64,000 nucleotides of DNA from Anthonomus grandis grandis (GCF_022605725.1 NC_065551.1:21080001-21144000); one strand, 5' to 3'. Positions 1-12,760 are shown, counted from the first letter of the stretch. The notes: generated by a model not told the origin, from the sequence alone. Translations and numbers: made by a program.

Positions 1-379
1 AAAATTATGTTTTGAGGAGGCTTTAATATTCCAGAGTACATTTTGTATTCGAAAGGAGCTAATCCGTCATTTAGAGTTAACCAACTTAATAATTTGTTAG
101 AATTTTTTCATTGGAAACAAATAAATTTTATTAAAAATATTCAGGGGCAGCTTCTGGATCTTGTTATTACATCTCGATCAGATCTTTGTGAAGTACAGAC
201 ATGCCATGATTTCTTAGTTAAAGAAGAAGATATTTATCCAGCCTTGCTGATTAAGTTTAGATATAACCTTGACAAAAAAAATAAATAACGGTAAAGTTGA
301 AAATATTTTTTATAATTTTAAAAAAGCTGACCTGACCTGAATTTTATATCAGAGCTTTCTTAACTTTAACTGGATTATA

Positions 380-1747
380 TTGGAATCTGTGGATAATCTC
401 AATTCTGTCGTCGAACTTTTCTATAATAAAATTTATAATTGTCTTGATAACTGTGTTCCTAAAACTGCCAGGCGCAAACGATCTTATCCACCCTGGTTTA
501 CCTCTGAAATTATTGAATCAATTAGAAATAAACATAGCTCGTGGAAGAAATATAAGCGTTTTCATCAACAATATGATTTAACTAAATTTAGAGAGCTGCG
601 ATTAAAAATCAAAAAAGATATTGAACTGTCACACAGACAATACTGTGTTAATCTTGAAAATAATTTATTTTCCCAACCAAACAATTTTTGGAAGCTAATT
701 CAAAGCTCACAAAATAACAATTTGTTACCTCAAAATATGACTGACCAACAGAGAATGATTATGTCTGATCCTCAAGCTATTGCAAACGCATTCGCAGATT
801 TCTTTAAAAGCGCATATATTTCTTCCACTGCTACACAACCTGGCAACAATATTCAAAACATATTTGCAGATACCATCATTATATCCAGATTCACGGAAGA
901 TGAAGTATTACGAGCTCTTAAAACGATTAAACCAAAAGCAACTGTTAGACCCGACAAAATTCCTGCTTTCCTTCTCTATGATTGTGCCATAGCTTTTGTT
1001 AAACCATTAACTTTCCTTTTTAATTTAGCGTTAAAATAAGAAAGCTTTCCTGATCTTTGGAAAATATCTAAAATTATCCCTGTACACAAAAAGAGTGACA
1101 AAAATCTTATAGAAAACTATCGCCCTATAACAATAATTTTCTAATAACTTTTCTAAATGTTTTGAACGTGTTCTGCATACTGCTCTATATCCAACAATGA
1201 AACATCTGATTGACAGTAGACAATACGGTTTTATGAAGGGCAGGTCTACCACAACAAATCTAGTTTCTCTTACTGAATTTATAACTGAATCAATAAATAA
1301 CAACTCTCAAGTCGACGTCATATATACGGACTTTTCTAAGGCCTTTAACCGACTTGACCATGGCATTCTCGTTAACAACTTCGATCGAATTTATGGATTT
1401 TATTCCGGCCTAACGAATCTTTTTAGATCCTACTTGAGTGACCGCCCCTAGTACGTAGAATGCTATGGTCGAAGCTCGGCAAAGATTGCTGCCGCCTCTG
1501 GAGTCCCACAGGGCTTAATTTGGGGACCGCTTTTTTTCAACTCATTTATTAATAAAATATCTGATGAACTTTCTGTAAATAGTCTATTATACGCGGACGA
1601 TAAAAAAGTTTTTTATAGAATTAACAGCATTTTGGACTGTATTTTACTTCAAAGTGACTTAAACAAACTTAATGCATGGTGTAAAAATAATAACCTGCCT
1701 CTAAATACTGCTAGATGTAATGTTGTTTCTTTCAGCATAGCAGATAT
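380..1747 (+). pseudogene. LINE reverse transcriptase pseudogene
   Basis: The frame from 380 encodes the endonuclease-RT linker (WFTSEIIESIRNKHSSWKKY) and the first RT block (ALKTIKPKATVRPDKIPAF). An in-frame TAA near 1037 interrupts it, and the next residues (FPDLWKISKIIPVHKKSD, then ENYRPI) continue the RT. A frameshift near 1140 leads to QYGFMKGRSTTTNLV and the catalytic block DVIYTDFSKAFNRLDHGIL, where the first Asp is kept. A TAG follows at about 1449. GVPQG lies near 1500 and the YADD active site at 1590-1601. The palm residues survive, but at least two stops and one shift prevent a full protein. Confidence 0.8.
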
Positions 1748-1769
1748 CAAAAAAGTACACTATTCTTAG

Positions 1770-1935
1770 TAACACTTTGTTTTTTTTTCTTTACTTTTCT
1801 CATTGTTTTTCTTTTTAAGCATTTCCTTATTGTTATTGATTGTAAATGTATTTTTTTTCCCATTCAGTAATTGGATATATTTCTGTTGAATGGCGTAAAT
1901 AAAATAAAAATAAAATAAAATAAATAAATAAAAAG
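1770..1935 (+). mobile_element. Nested 3'-end fragment of another LINE (poly-AATAA tail)
   Basis: The RT frame of the surrounding LINE breaks after about 1747 and resumes near 2000. Between them lies a T-rich stretch and then a run of AAATA/AATAAA units (about 1898-1935). That tail is what a 5'-truncated, target-primed LINE insertion leaves. The source family is not identified. An internal expansion in the host element is the alternative. Confidence 0.45.
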
Positions 1936-2699
1936 TAAAACCACAACTATAGTAGTACAAAATTGCTTTTAAATTGACTTTTAATCTAAACAAAACAAAT
2001 TACATGGCATTCTCTATAACATTGGCAAACCATCCGGATTTTAATAGCATAAAAGTGGAAAACTCAAACCAAGAAATTAAAGAGGTTTCAAAAATAAAAT
2101 ACTTGGGCATCAGACATCTGAAATGGGAAATCAGGTAGAAAAACTAATACCATATATTAGAAAAATAATTAATATTATGTAATAAGTAAGTAAATAAATT
2201 TTATGTCTTAAGAAACATTTTAAATTAAAACCTTTTGTTATCTGTATATAAATCTCTTATAGAATCCTTATTAAGATATAGTATTATTGTATGAGGTGGT
2301 ATGTATGTAAGAGTACATCGAGTTCGTTGAATGTTGTACAAAATTATTTACTTAAGGTAATTTATAGAAAAAATAGGCTTTACCCTACGAGGTTGTTATA
2401 CTCTAAAACTATTTTTGATGTACGGTCTTTATACATCTTGAGATAAAAATTTTTGTATATAAAAATTGTGAATTGAAAAAATATGTAAATCATTAGTATG
2501 AAACAAGAAATAAAACCAATAATTTTACAGAATTACCTAAAAGTAATACTAATGCAAACTTGAGATTTGTTAATAATTTTGCACCCAAAATAAATAATCT
2601 TATTCCCTTTGAAATCAAAAATTGCCAACAAAATTTTGTTTTTAAGAAAAAATTTCGATTATATATTTTTGAAAACATAGAAAGTTTTAAAATACTCTT

Positions 2700-4374
2700 T
2701 TAGATGTAAGTTTAAGTTTGCAAGTGTTAAATAAGTAGGTATGCAAATTTTGAAGCCTGGTGGTTTTAGAAATTATTTTTATATAACTTGAATATATTAT
2801 TAGGTATTTAATTTAAATTTGGTTAAATTTTTATTGGAAATTGTGATATTTCTTATAATTTTATTTTATTTATTGTTTATTGGATAACAGTACTACACAT
2901 ACAGGTGTTAAGTCATCTAGGTGAGTCGCTGTTATTTATTAGTTTGGAATATTGTAAATTTGTCTGGATTTCATAGTAAATTTTTTGATTGGGATAAACA
3001 CTTTGGATATATTAGTTTAGTTAAGCTTTAATTTTTTTTTCTTTTGTGTGTATATTAGATACTTAGATAATAAATGGGGTAGATACAGGGTTACTGTACC
3101 TACCAAAATTATATTTATAATTATAAATTACATACGACATAACTTCTTTAAAAAAACCCTATTTAGTAAAGTACCTCGACCTAAAAATTTTTGTGACAAA
3201 AATTACTTCACAATTAAAATTGTTATGATTTGTCTAATTTTAGAATTAATATTAATTTTTTTTATACAGAGAATATCTTAACAGCGCACTAGAGTACCTC
3301 AAGAAAATTACATAACTATCTTAAAAAGTTTGCATGTTATGTGGCAAAACTAGATACAAAATGAACTAAAAAAAATAAAGTTTTCAATTTATTCCACAAA
3401 CCTTAAATTTGATTTGAAGTATCGGCTCTTGGTGGATAAAACGGGTTCTAGCTTGAAAAGTACAATATCCATAAAAATTACTACAGTACCTTAAATACAT
3501 AAACTAGTTTTAAAGTGCTCCTTAATTCCGCGCCTAAATTCTGAAAAAAGCTCAAATAAGACAAAAGGAGTAAAAAAATTAACGTAATCCTATAATTGTT
3601 GTAATTATGCCAATTTAGGCTACGCATAAGTTTCTCTTATATAAAGGTGATCTACATAGAACCCACCTGTAAAAAAATTAAAAAATCATCCTAAGTAGTT
3701 TGGAAGTTAAATTAAAAAACGCCCAAGAATAATTTATAAGTCCATGTACCTAAATGAAAAAATAAAAAATGAACGATAAGTTTTAAATGTAAGAAAAATA
3801 ATCAAAAGAAACTTGTATTCAATTCAGTGATTTAAAAGAAAGTAAATCCAAAAGACCCGATACAAAAATCCCTACGATCTTGAGAAAAAAAAATAAAAAT
3901 GCCAATATTTCCTTCAAAATTAAATTCGACTTTCACAACTTCGCCGTTTAAACAAAAAGAACCAGAAAAAAAAAATTGGAATTTCATTTATTCCAATGAT
4001 AAGGCCAAATGTTATCGCCGACAGGAATGAAACTTCTCGGTAAAACTTTATTGATGATACGCATCCTTGTCCTTTTATGTGTCGCCTTTAAAGAACAAAT
4101 ATCGCTTTTTTTCGGTGTCTTGCCTTTATTAAATAAGAAATCGATGAGCAACAGGAAAACTCGAAATGGGTCACCATTTTCTCGTATATTTGAAGATTTT
4201 TACTTTGATTTTCCTTATTACGGCCATAGAGACTTTAAATCAATTTATATGTAAGGAGAAATCTGTTCGGCCGATCTAATTTTGTTAGATCCTTAAAATC
4301 TTATAGACTTACAACGTATTAATTTTATAGACCGTTAATGATACTGAATATTATTATGATAAAATAATACTCAC
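2700..4374. other. AT-rich intron of the ASPP gene, no gene seen
   Basis: No recognisable coding or repeat signature on either strand. The open frames at 3048-3281 and 4009-4254 have no protein-like motifs and look like chance frames. The exon following 4375-4556 in the gene would be expected here or further left, but I could not find a coiled-coil continuation. Confidence 0.5.
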
Positions 4375-4556
4375 CATTAATTCCCTTCTCAATTTATCTA
4401 GTTCCAATGCAGATGCTGGAGGAGGATCTCTAGTAGTTGTCCTCCCTCTTCTTAATTCCTCCAGTTGCCTCGTCAGCTCCTCCACCTTGGCCACTGCCAA
4501 TGATAACTCCTTCTCCTTTTCATTAAAAAGGGCTCGTATCGAATCAAGGTCACTTG
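4375..4556 (-). CDS. ASPP: ASPP internal exon: C-terminal part of the conserved coiled coil
   Basis: Read on the minus strand, the exon follows a polypyrimidine acceptor (ttttttttcag at 4567-4557) and ends at a strong donor (ATG|GTGAGT at 4375/4374). It is 182 nt: two bases complete a split codon and 60 codons follow. The peptide runs SDLDSIRALFNEKEKELSLA, then VAKVEELTRQLEELRRGR, then ALELDKLRRELM. Vertebrate ASPP2 has the same order of elements (LFQQKQREL, SKVEELTRQLEMLKNGR, AVAELDRLYKEL). ASPP proteins are scaffold regulators that bind p53-family proteins or, in flies, Csk and adherens-junction partners; this segment lies in the alpha-helical region ahead of the proline-rich part. It is internal, so it has no start or stop codon. 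Confidence 0.9.
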
Positions 4557-4560
4557 CTGA

Positions 4561-7210
4561 AAAAAAAACTTCTTATTTATTTTCTAAATAAGGAAAAGAA
4601 ATGCTTGAACTAGTTTAATGAGACAAATTTAAGTCGAGCAACAACAAATATAAAAATTAAAAATCCGCCACAGTCGAGAAATATAATTTAACTTCTGAAA
4701 ACGAACGGAAACCGGAAAAGGAAAGTAATTTATTTTAATAACGTAACGGTGGTATTTGTGTTCAATGTGGTTGAATCTTTGCTCAAAACGTAAATAATTT
4801 TTAATTAATTTCGGTTGAATTTTCATTTTCGCGCTTTTCTTTAGTCTCGATATTTCTATTTATTTCTGAAATTAAAGGGCAATTATGCTAGGTGCAGTCA
4901 TTGAGAAGGAAAATTTCTCTAAAATAGTCATAAATTGCTGGAAAAAAACTGAATTTTCATTTTTTCCTAAAACTGAAAGGGACGAATACTGAACAGGCCC
5001 AACTTAAAAAAAGGGGAATTAAATAAGGAAAGTGCTATGCTAATGCTAACTTAGAAGGTAATAAATGTATTATTATTTAACTCCTATAAGGGTGAAACAT
5101 AGGTTTTTTAAAAAGAACTAGAGCATTGTTAAAGGATTACATAAAATCGAGTCACGTTTAATGAAAAAAAGTTTTTAATTATAGAGAACAAAGTCAGTAA
5201 TATGCTAAATAAGGGAAAACATACATAAAATATAGTTAATAATAATAATAGTTATAAAGCAAACAAAAAAAAGTAAAAATAAAAAATTTGCCATAGTCGG
5301 GAAATGATATTTAAATTCTGAAAATGAAGGGAAAACGCTTTTAATTAATTCAGGCGGGTTTTCTTTTTTATTCCCGATATTAAACGGCAATTGCACCAGG
5401 TGCAGTTATTCCTTTGAATATACCAAAAATAATGAGAAAAATATCGAATTTTATTATTTTTCTGTAACTCAAAGTGATGAACACTGAACAAACCCAAATC
5501 AAAACGAAAAGTTAGATAAAGCAAATCTGAAAAAAAAGGAAACAAAATGATAGCTTATGTAAGATGGCTGTTTAGTATCTAAGAATTCTTCGACGGTAAA
5601 TGCGACTACAACAAAATCAATATTAAGCTTAAAAAAGGCAAAAAAGAATTATCTCGGTTTGAATTTTTATCAGCGAATGTTATGCGTGGCAAAACAAACC
5701 ATATAATTTATATTTTCATTAAATAATTAAATTATAAAATAAATACAGTGTTTGTCTTTTTTGAATTATTTAAAAAGAAGGCCCTTAAGAGATGTAGTAA
5801 TTCAGAAGGAAAGTTCCTTTAAATCTTCCAAAAAATTCTTAATCTTCATCCTCATCCATTTCCATCTTTACTGTCCATAAAAAGTGGTAAAAATTAAACA
5901 AACCGGGCTCAACAATAAAATGTTAAATAAGAAAATTGAAAATAGCAATAATAATGATTACTTGACAAATAATAAAAGTATTATCACCTTTAAAAGAAAG
6001 GGGTTTTCATAAGAATACACAGAATCATGTCATTTGTTCAAACCTACTTTTACCATAAAGAATAAAAACAGTTATTTCTTTCTTAAATGAGGAATAACGT
6101 ACTTGAGCCACAGTAATAAGGCAAATTAAACTCAAACAAAAGAAAATATAGAAATCCACCATAGTCGACAGATGCAAGTTCAGTTCTGAAAATGGAAGGA
6201 AAACGGAAAGGGAAAGTAATTTATTTTAACAACGTTACGGTTGTTTTATGTATCGAATGTGGTTGAATTTTTACTTAAAATGTAAATGATTGTAAATTAT
6301 TTGTTGGCTTTTTTTGAGCTCTCCTCTAGTCTCGATATTTCTATTTATTCCCGATTATAAACATTAATTGTATGAAGTATAGTAATTCAAAAAAAAATGT
6401 CTAAATTACACAGAAATTACTTGGAAAAATCTAAATGTTTATCCTCATTCTTCCTCTATATTTTATAGTTGTAAAAACTGAACAAACTAAGCTCAACAAT
6501 GTAAAGTTAAATAAGAAATGTGATATTAGCTTACTTAAAAGATAATAAAAGCATTACCTTCTATAAAAAAAACTGAAACATAAGTTTTCTGAAGAATTTA
6601 AAGCCTTCTTATAAGATTATAGAGAATCGGGGTTACTTCTTCACAAGAAACAAACTTTTACCATAAAGAACAAAAACAGTCATTTACCAAATAAGGAAAA
6701 ACATACTTGAACTACAGTAAGAAAGCAAATAAAAAATCAAACAAAAGAAAAAAATAAAAATTCACCGTAGTTCGAAAATTAAGGGAAAATGTAAAAGAAA
6801 TGTAATTTATTTTATTGTGTCGAATGTGGTTGCGTTTTTACTCAAAATGTCAACAATTTTTAATTATTTCAGTTAGGTTTTCTTTTTTGCACCCTTTTTG
6901 GGTTACGTTAATATTTATATTTATGCGCGATATTAAATAAAAAATCGCAATTCGGACGAAAAATAGCTCTAAATTTTATTTTTAAAGATTTCAAAAAAGA
7001 AATTTTTGTCTCCTATTCTACATCTAAGTAGCAAAAAATGGACAAACCAAACTCAAAAATTCAATATATAAACTGATTATAGCAATCACAATGCTCACAT
7101 AAGAGTTTTTTATCTAATAAAAGAAAACCCCAAACATGTGTCTTTTCAAATGAACTGAATCGTTCTCATAAGATTATACACTCTTCAATACACGAAAGCG
7201 ACTTCGTAGC
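4561..7210. repeat. Degenerate tandem repeat, about five units of ~0.6 kb, next to an ASPP exon
   Basis: The same ordered blocks recur: a block like TTGAACTACAGTAAGAAAGC (about 4602, 6102 and 6709, with a weaker copy near 5230), then a CCRTAGTCGAGAAAT-like block, then a block like GTTGAATTTTTACTCAAAA (about 4767, 6265, 6830), then the 'gtgcagt..attc..gaa' block (about 4895, 5400, 5795, 6375, 6955), then an 'actgaacaaacc' block and a 'gaaacataggtttt' block. The third unit lacks its first half. Units are heavily diverged by substitution and small indels, so this is old. The array begins almost at the splice acceptor of the 4375-4556 exon. No coding potential. Confidence 0.7.
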
Positions 7211-8580
7211 TACAAACTCTTAAAGGTAAAATGCTTGAATAGCATCCAGAGTATACTTAAGTCCAATTTAAGCCAGCTTAGGAAACTGACGGATGATACG
7301 GACCCTTTTATTTAATAAGGCCATTGTTCACACTACAGACATCGCATTGGCACGGTTTTAGAAGTACAAGAGCTCCCCGGATAACATTAACGGGTTTCCC
7401 AATGGTATCGCTTAGTGCAGACTCTAGTAGCATAATATACGTTATTTATTTAATAAATGGGAAAATTGGGGTTTCGAATTTAGGGTACGGTGTATTTGAG
7501 TAATATTCAACTTCGGTGAACTGTAAATAATATTTTAATTTTGATTTTATTATAATAGGTTTTGCTTATAGAAATCAGGTTTTTTCCGTTCATTATAGAA
7601 AATAGACAAGAAAAAGTAGAGGAATTATGAAAACTTTAGACAATTTTCAGTTACCAAGAAGATCGATAATGTCAATTGTCGTTATAAAGCAGAACAATTA
7701 CAACAAACAAGAAGAAAAGAGATAAAGAAAAAAGGAAAAAAAGAAGTTAACTTTTCCTCGGAAAGAAATAGAAGCTCTTATCAAGGAGTTAAGAAAATTG
7801 GCCAATAAAATTTAAATTAAATTAAATATTAAAAAGAATTGGCATTGATTTAAATCAAAACACATGATATTTATTGTAATTTCTTTATGGACGGTTAAGA
7901 ATAAGAAGTTAATGGAAAGTAATAAAATAAAAAAAGGAAATTTAAACCAAGAAGAAGAGAAAATGTTTTAAGACAAATCAAAAGTAAAAAGTTATAAATA
8001 TAATTATTATTAATGAACTGGTCGAATCCTGATGTTACAAATTTGACATTGATTTTGATCCAGCGTTCAGATCAGTAAGAATTGCATTAAAAAACCAAAA
8101 TAAATCAATATTACGTGGATGAAAGAAGAGCAAGGAAGAAAATGCTTTACATGAACATAGCAAATTTCTGTAGCATCAAATACCTGAAACACGGAACACA
8201 AAACAACTTCCGGTTCTACTACCTAAAAACTAGGTTAATAATTCCAGTTTTTGTGAAAATGGTCTATTTGTCTGGATTTTTACTTATCTCAAGTAAATTT
8301 CACTAGAAGAATCGTAAAAGTTTATAGGAGCAGTTAATAAGAAAATAAAGAGAGTCTTGAAAATCAAATTCAAAAGACGATTGACGCACTAAGCTTGAGG
8401 TACCCAGAAACTAAGGAAAAAGTGCTTTCCAATGTGACTGTAATGTAGCTGTAGTCTTAATATTAGTTGACAATCAACATTTGTATTAATTGAGAAAGAG
8501 TAATGGTTTTTCTAAGAAAGCCAAATTTTTGATTATTAATGTGACAATATCGATTGACAATTTAGTTTATATCCAGAAGA
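7211..8580. other. Intron sequence, no gene seen
   Basis: A block at about 7240-7440 is less AT-rich than its surroundings and non-repetitive within this window; I cannot assign it. The rest is A-rich sequence with no protein-like frame. The open frame at 8115-8306 shows no domain. Confidence 0.4.
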
Positions 8581-8589
8581 CTGCGCAGT

Positions 8590-9720
8590 GCATATCTACG
8601 TTTTTATCAAAATACTTTTACTAAGGTATTTGATAACATGTATGAGACTGGCTGTTATCAATATTTATCCCAATTTCTAGAAAACCCAACTACAGGAAAT
8701 GCGAGAACCATAGATTGCTTAGTTTTATAAATCACGCACTTAAGGGTATTCCTAAATATCATTTACTTTCGCATTTACATCTCGATGAAGTGCAATATAG
8801 ATTCAGAGCAAGCCTTGGAATAAAACAAGTACTCTTCAGCTTGCAAGTACTAATACAAAGAGCGGGATATAAGACTAATCTGACTCCTATAGGTCGAACA
8901 AAAAGCAACAGTGTGCCACGAGAACGAACTCTCTGATATCTTTACATTCAAAAAGGGAGTTTGGAAGGAATGCATACTATCACTTGCATTATTTAATATA
9001 TATTTAAAAAAAATTGTATTCTAGATTAATCAGAAGACCGTATTACAATAAATAGTCAACTTATCAATATTATTAGATATGCAGTTGATACCTTACGGTG
9101 GGCAGCTAGTACATACGGTTTCCAGAGATTGATAGATAACATTGTAGAAGCAAGCAACGAATACGAACTGAACCTAAACTAAAAATTCTAAAGTAATGAT
9201 GAATCAGTAAGAACATCAACATAAATGTTCAATTTACGGTAAACCATACACCACTGGAAAGAATAGGGAAAATATCCTACCTGGGCTGTAATGTCAGTGA
9301 TGCATAAGATCATAGTTATAAAATAGGAACTCGAATTGAAAAATTCAGAAGCGCTTTTAACCGCCGTAAGAAAGTCCTCTGTAATCGCTCTCTTCATACC
9401 AATACATAAGCATTAGATTTCTCAGATGATACGTCTTTAGTGTTCTCTATGTCCTAGAGAGCTGAAGTCCTTGGCCAGATTATATGTAATGATAAGTACC
9501 CATTTTTCCATTCCAATGCTATAAGGCAAAATTGAGGGTAAGGGCATAGACGTACGCGAATATCATGGTTGGCCAATTTTAGAAAATCGGCTGGCCTAAC
9601 ATCAATTGACGTATAATAACCGAAGTAAATTGTACAAGATGGGCTCACGTGGTCGCCAACATCATAAGAAGATAGGCACAATTAGAAGAAGATTAGGAAT
9701 AGATATTTCGTTATTTTCGT
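8590..9720 (+). mobile_element. Strongly decayed LINE reverse transcriptase relic
   Basis: Despite many stops, RT landmarks appear in order on the plus strand. At about 8780-8870 is LDEVQYRFRASLGIKQVLFS, matching the 'QFGFR.G.GT.DA.F' block. At 8920-9010 is NELSDIFTFKKGVWKECIL, matching the 'GVRQGC.LSP' block, followed by ALFNIYLKKIV. At 9070-9100 is IIRYAVDTLRWAAS, where YADD has become YAVD. LQ-like QRLIDNIVEASNEYELNLN follows. Near 9255-9460 are ERIGKISYLGCNVSD, IGTRIEKF and RFLR-YVFSVL. This order is that of the common insect endonuclease-RT LINE type. It is non-functional and inserted in an ASPP intron. Confidence 0.75.
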
Positions 9721-10698
9721 TATTAAATAAATAGATATTTTTTTAATAACGAAAGGAAAAAGTAACAGCAAAGCGAGTTCTACCCTACGAAAATCCTTGC
9801 ACAGTCTACATAGCTAAACTTTTGTAAAGTTATATCAATTTACATATTTTTTCTAATAAAACTTAAAACCATATAAAACAGAATAAAAGCACACAGTCAA
9901 AGTTACAGACAAAGAGGTGTATTAGGTTGATTACACGTGTGCCGCCATGAGTTGCAAAAATAAGAATAAGTTTAAAAAATAAATAAAACAAGAGCTTGTT
10001 GATTTGCCCGAAAGTTCTATGAATAAAGTTGCAATCTCTACACTTTATTAAGTAAACCCCTAATTTTTAGAAACGTCTCTTTTATCTGTATTATTAATGA
10101 GGTGTGTCTATAAAGTATTTGAAGTTTTAAATTAAATTGAAAGAGGTGTGTTTTTAAAAAGAGTGGCTAATTGTAGGAAAATGTTAACAAAATAAGTAAA
10201 TAAATAAGTTCTTATTATTTTGTAGCATAATTTGAATTAATTACAATTAGATCATAGATCTAAAAGCTCGATTTTGTAGCGGGTTTTTCTCTGTATACGC
10301 AAATTATTTTACGTACAACAGAAATAGAATCCCTCTAACTTTGACGCTCCGGGTAACCTGTCGAACCTTTGCTGTATGATTATCTACAGAAATAAAAGGA
10401 AAATCGACAAAATACCTCAGGCATCACTCTAAGTAATTAAAGGAGCTTAGAGTCCTCTATTGCCTCTCGGGTAAGCTCTTAAATAGTGAAAAAATCAGAT
10501 AGTGATCCAACATCTTTTATGACAACGCTATAACAGGTTTTTATGGTTAAGTATAAGAAAATCATTTCTTAAGATATAACAACCGCAGTTACCAATTTCT
10601 ATGATCTAGCACAGGCGGTTTATCGGTAAAATTATATCGCAAAATTTATATATTCCGAAAATAACTAAAAGCGGTATGATTAAAGGGGTGATATATTT
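9721..10698. other. Intron sequence, no gene seen
   Basis: AT-rich sequence without recognisable coding or repeat structure. A somewhat GC-richer patch at about 10300-10480 is unassigned. Confidence 0.4.
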
Positions 10699-11429
10699 TA
10701 TACAGGGAACATCCCCCTTTCAAATGGTCAAAAATGCTACAGTATGTAGAGAAACCATAAAAATGTAGTTTGAGATAGGACATCGATGGTCGGAAGTGCC
10801 CGGTTTCCAAAATACAGGGTGTGGAAAATTTTCAAAAAAGTCGTTTTTTTCCCTCTGTATTAAAAACACTTTAAGCGATTTGAATGAATTTTTTAAGTTT
10901 TAAATTATAGGTGGTGAAGCAAGTTTTTGAGGAATTTCAAATAATTTGACTTGTCCAAGGACAGATTTGCAGCACATGTATGTTAATTTTTTTTACGCAC
11001 CGTTTTGTTGCATAAAAAATAAAATCCCTACCAAGGTTGTTTATTTTATTATTTTCATTTTATTAGTTCTTCGTATTATTTCGTATTTTGATAATTTTAA
11101 CCAGTTTTTCATTGTAAAATATCTGCATAAAATAAATAATAATAATAATAAGAATAATAATAATACAATACCCAATTACAAATAATGTCAAAGCGATAAC
11201 ATGAACAAGAGAAAACTGAGTGACAGAAGTAAAACAAAAATCACTTAAGACAAAAGTATGTTGAATCGGTATAAGTATTTTTAATAATGATGAAAAACAA
11301 ATTTTTTTTGAGAAATTTCAACACTTCGGCGCACTGACCATCTGTGTCCTATCTAAAAATACTTTTTCATGGCTCCTGTATACATATACTCTAGTATTTT
11401 TGACTATTTGAAAGGAGACACTCTGTATA
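10699..11429. mobile_element. Non-autonomous TIR element (MITE-like), 731 bp
   Basis: The ends are a long imperfect inverted repeat of about 100 bp. The left arm (10699-10800) starts TATACAGGGAACATCCCCC and includes CAAATGGTCAAAAATG. The right arm (11330-11429), read on the minus strand, starts TATACAGAGTGTCTCC and includes CAAATAGTCAAAAAT. The inner blocks 'gtcctatct' and 'gaccatc' also match. Both ends begin TATACAG, consistent with TA-target elements of the Tc1/mariner group. No transposase is present inside. An (AAT)n tract lies in the middle. Confidence 0.8.
11131..11166. repeat. (AAT)n microsatellite inside the TIR element
   Basis: About twelve imperfect AAT units with one AAG interruption. 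Confidence 0.85.
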
Positions 11430-12480
11430 CAAGCGCTTACAAGCTGTCAAGAAAAAATGTAAACAATACAAATAAATACTGGTGAAAAACCGGAAAATAA
11501 TGTGTATTTTGCTTAAGCGGTCCGGTACGACTCTACTGCAATAAACGTCAGTATTGGAATCGGAATGACCCAGCCTGATGAATTTGGCACCTTTTATATC
11601 CATGGTAGAAACTTTGCAAATGTTTACAATACAAGTGTTTACAACACTTTTAGCAGCCTTTTTTAAGTTATTTATCCTTTAGAACTAACATAAAAGGAGA
11701 TATAAACAGTGTATACAAAATGAAAAGAAAATTCATAAAACTAACTAAAGAACATAAGTTCTAGTGATAAAAAAATGTCGATTCTAGGCCTTCTGTCATA
11801 AGATATAGCTCCTAACTATCATAAGAATAACCAGGAGTTTAAACAATGGAGACTAGGGATCAAAATACAGTCTATAAAGAACGTGCTATAACCTATTCGA
11901 AATCTAACCCATACTGGATAAGGAGGCTTAAAATACCATAATCTCTAGGTGAATTATAAACTCTGGAATTAAATATTAACAGTGCAAAACTATCTAAGCT
12001 TTCTGATAAAATACTGCCTGGGCAAACCCATAAATCTATAAAATAAAAAGAAAAATCTTGTATCTTCGTTGCAACCTCCCACATTAACAAACTTGTTTTA
12101 TTTATTTTTTTGAACTTAATTTAATTTGTGCAACTCATAGTTGTATATTGTATCTTATTTTATTGCATATTTGTTTTTAAGATGCACTTTTTTGAACTGC
12201 TTTTAATAATTTCTTTTAGAGAGTTTTAGCCTCAAAATAGTGTATTTTCTTAGGAAGTAGTTACGTTTCCAATTTTTACTTTACATTTAGATTTGACAAT
12301 GCCCTAGTTCAGGGCAAAACACATTTAATCAACTTCACACACTCCTTTGTCTTTGAGTTTGACTTTATGTTTTGCATTTTATCAACAACGTCACTTAGAG
12401 AATATGAAGTATCTTAGAGAATTATAAAATCATTTTTGATGCTAGCGGTATCTATTCCAAGTTAGTTATATAGCTATCAC
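11430..12480. other. Intron sequence, no gene seen
   Basis: Low-complexity AT-rich DNA. The minus-strand frames at 11391-11603 and 11893-12090 show no domain; the first overlaps the transposon end. Nothing else is supported. Confidence 0.4.
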
Positions 12481-12760
12481 AAACACAGCGGCTACTTCCG
12501 ACAGCATATAAGCCAAAGTACAAAAGCTAGCAGGCGGAATAGCAAAGGCGACAAACTACGGTGAGTTTAAACTTAGTTTAAAACCAATTTTCTTCGACGA
12601 CAAATTCTATTCCTCAATTGCATTTCGGAGCCTTGCCCACCAATGCCAAGCCAAAGGGAGAGTGAGGGTGGGGGGTCTGATGTAATTTACTCGTGCGACT
12701 GCTACTTCGGATCCCCGTTCCGAGAGGCCTCAAAGGAATTTCGCCCCATTTAAATTCAAA
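12480..12760. other. GC-richer, non-repetitive intronic block beside the coiled-coil exon
   Basis: This block stands out from surrounding AT-rich DNA, with stretches such as 'tgcccaccaatgccaagcc' and 'gatccccgttccgagaggcc'. It has no long open frame. It lies just downstream, in gene sense, of the exon at 12855-13128, so it could be a conserved intronic element. Only comparison with related species could show that. Confidence 0.35.

Larger units (their letters stand above)
1..2695 (+). mobile_element. Decayed non-LTR retrotransposon (Jockey/CR1-like LINE), 5' end outside the window
   Basis: The element reads left to right: the tail of an apurinic endonuclease domain (43-288, with LDLVITS, the usual end of Jockey/CR1 endonucleases), a linker, a reverse transcriptase, a thumb region (KYLGI near 2098) and a C-terminal tail near 2500-2680 (NNFAPKINNLIPFEIKN), typical of the CR1/Jockey group. 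Several stops and frame changes show it is dead. Its first bases lie left of position 1. A foreign 3' tail is inserted at about 1770-1935. I cannot fix the exact 3' terminus. The clade call rests on motif style and could be wrong between Jockey and CR1. Confidence 0.8.

Noticed and set aside
8115..8306. A 63-codon plus-strand frame just upstream of the LINE relic.
   Set aside because: No match to LINE endonuclease motifs or any other domain that I can recognise.
11540..11600. Minus-strand TATAAAAGG followed about 20 bp later by TCAGG, resembling a core promoter.
   Set aside because: No downstream gene, and such words are frequent in AT-rich DNA.
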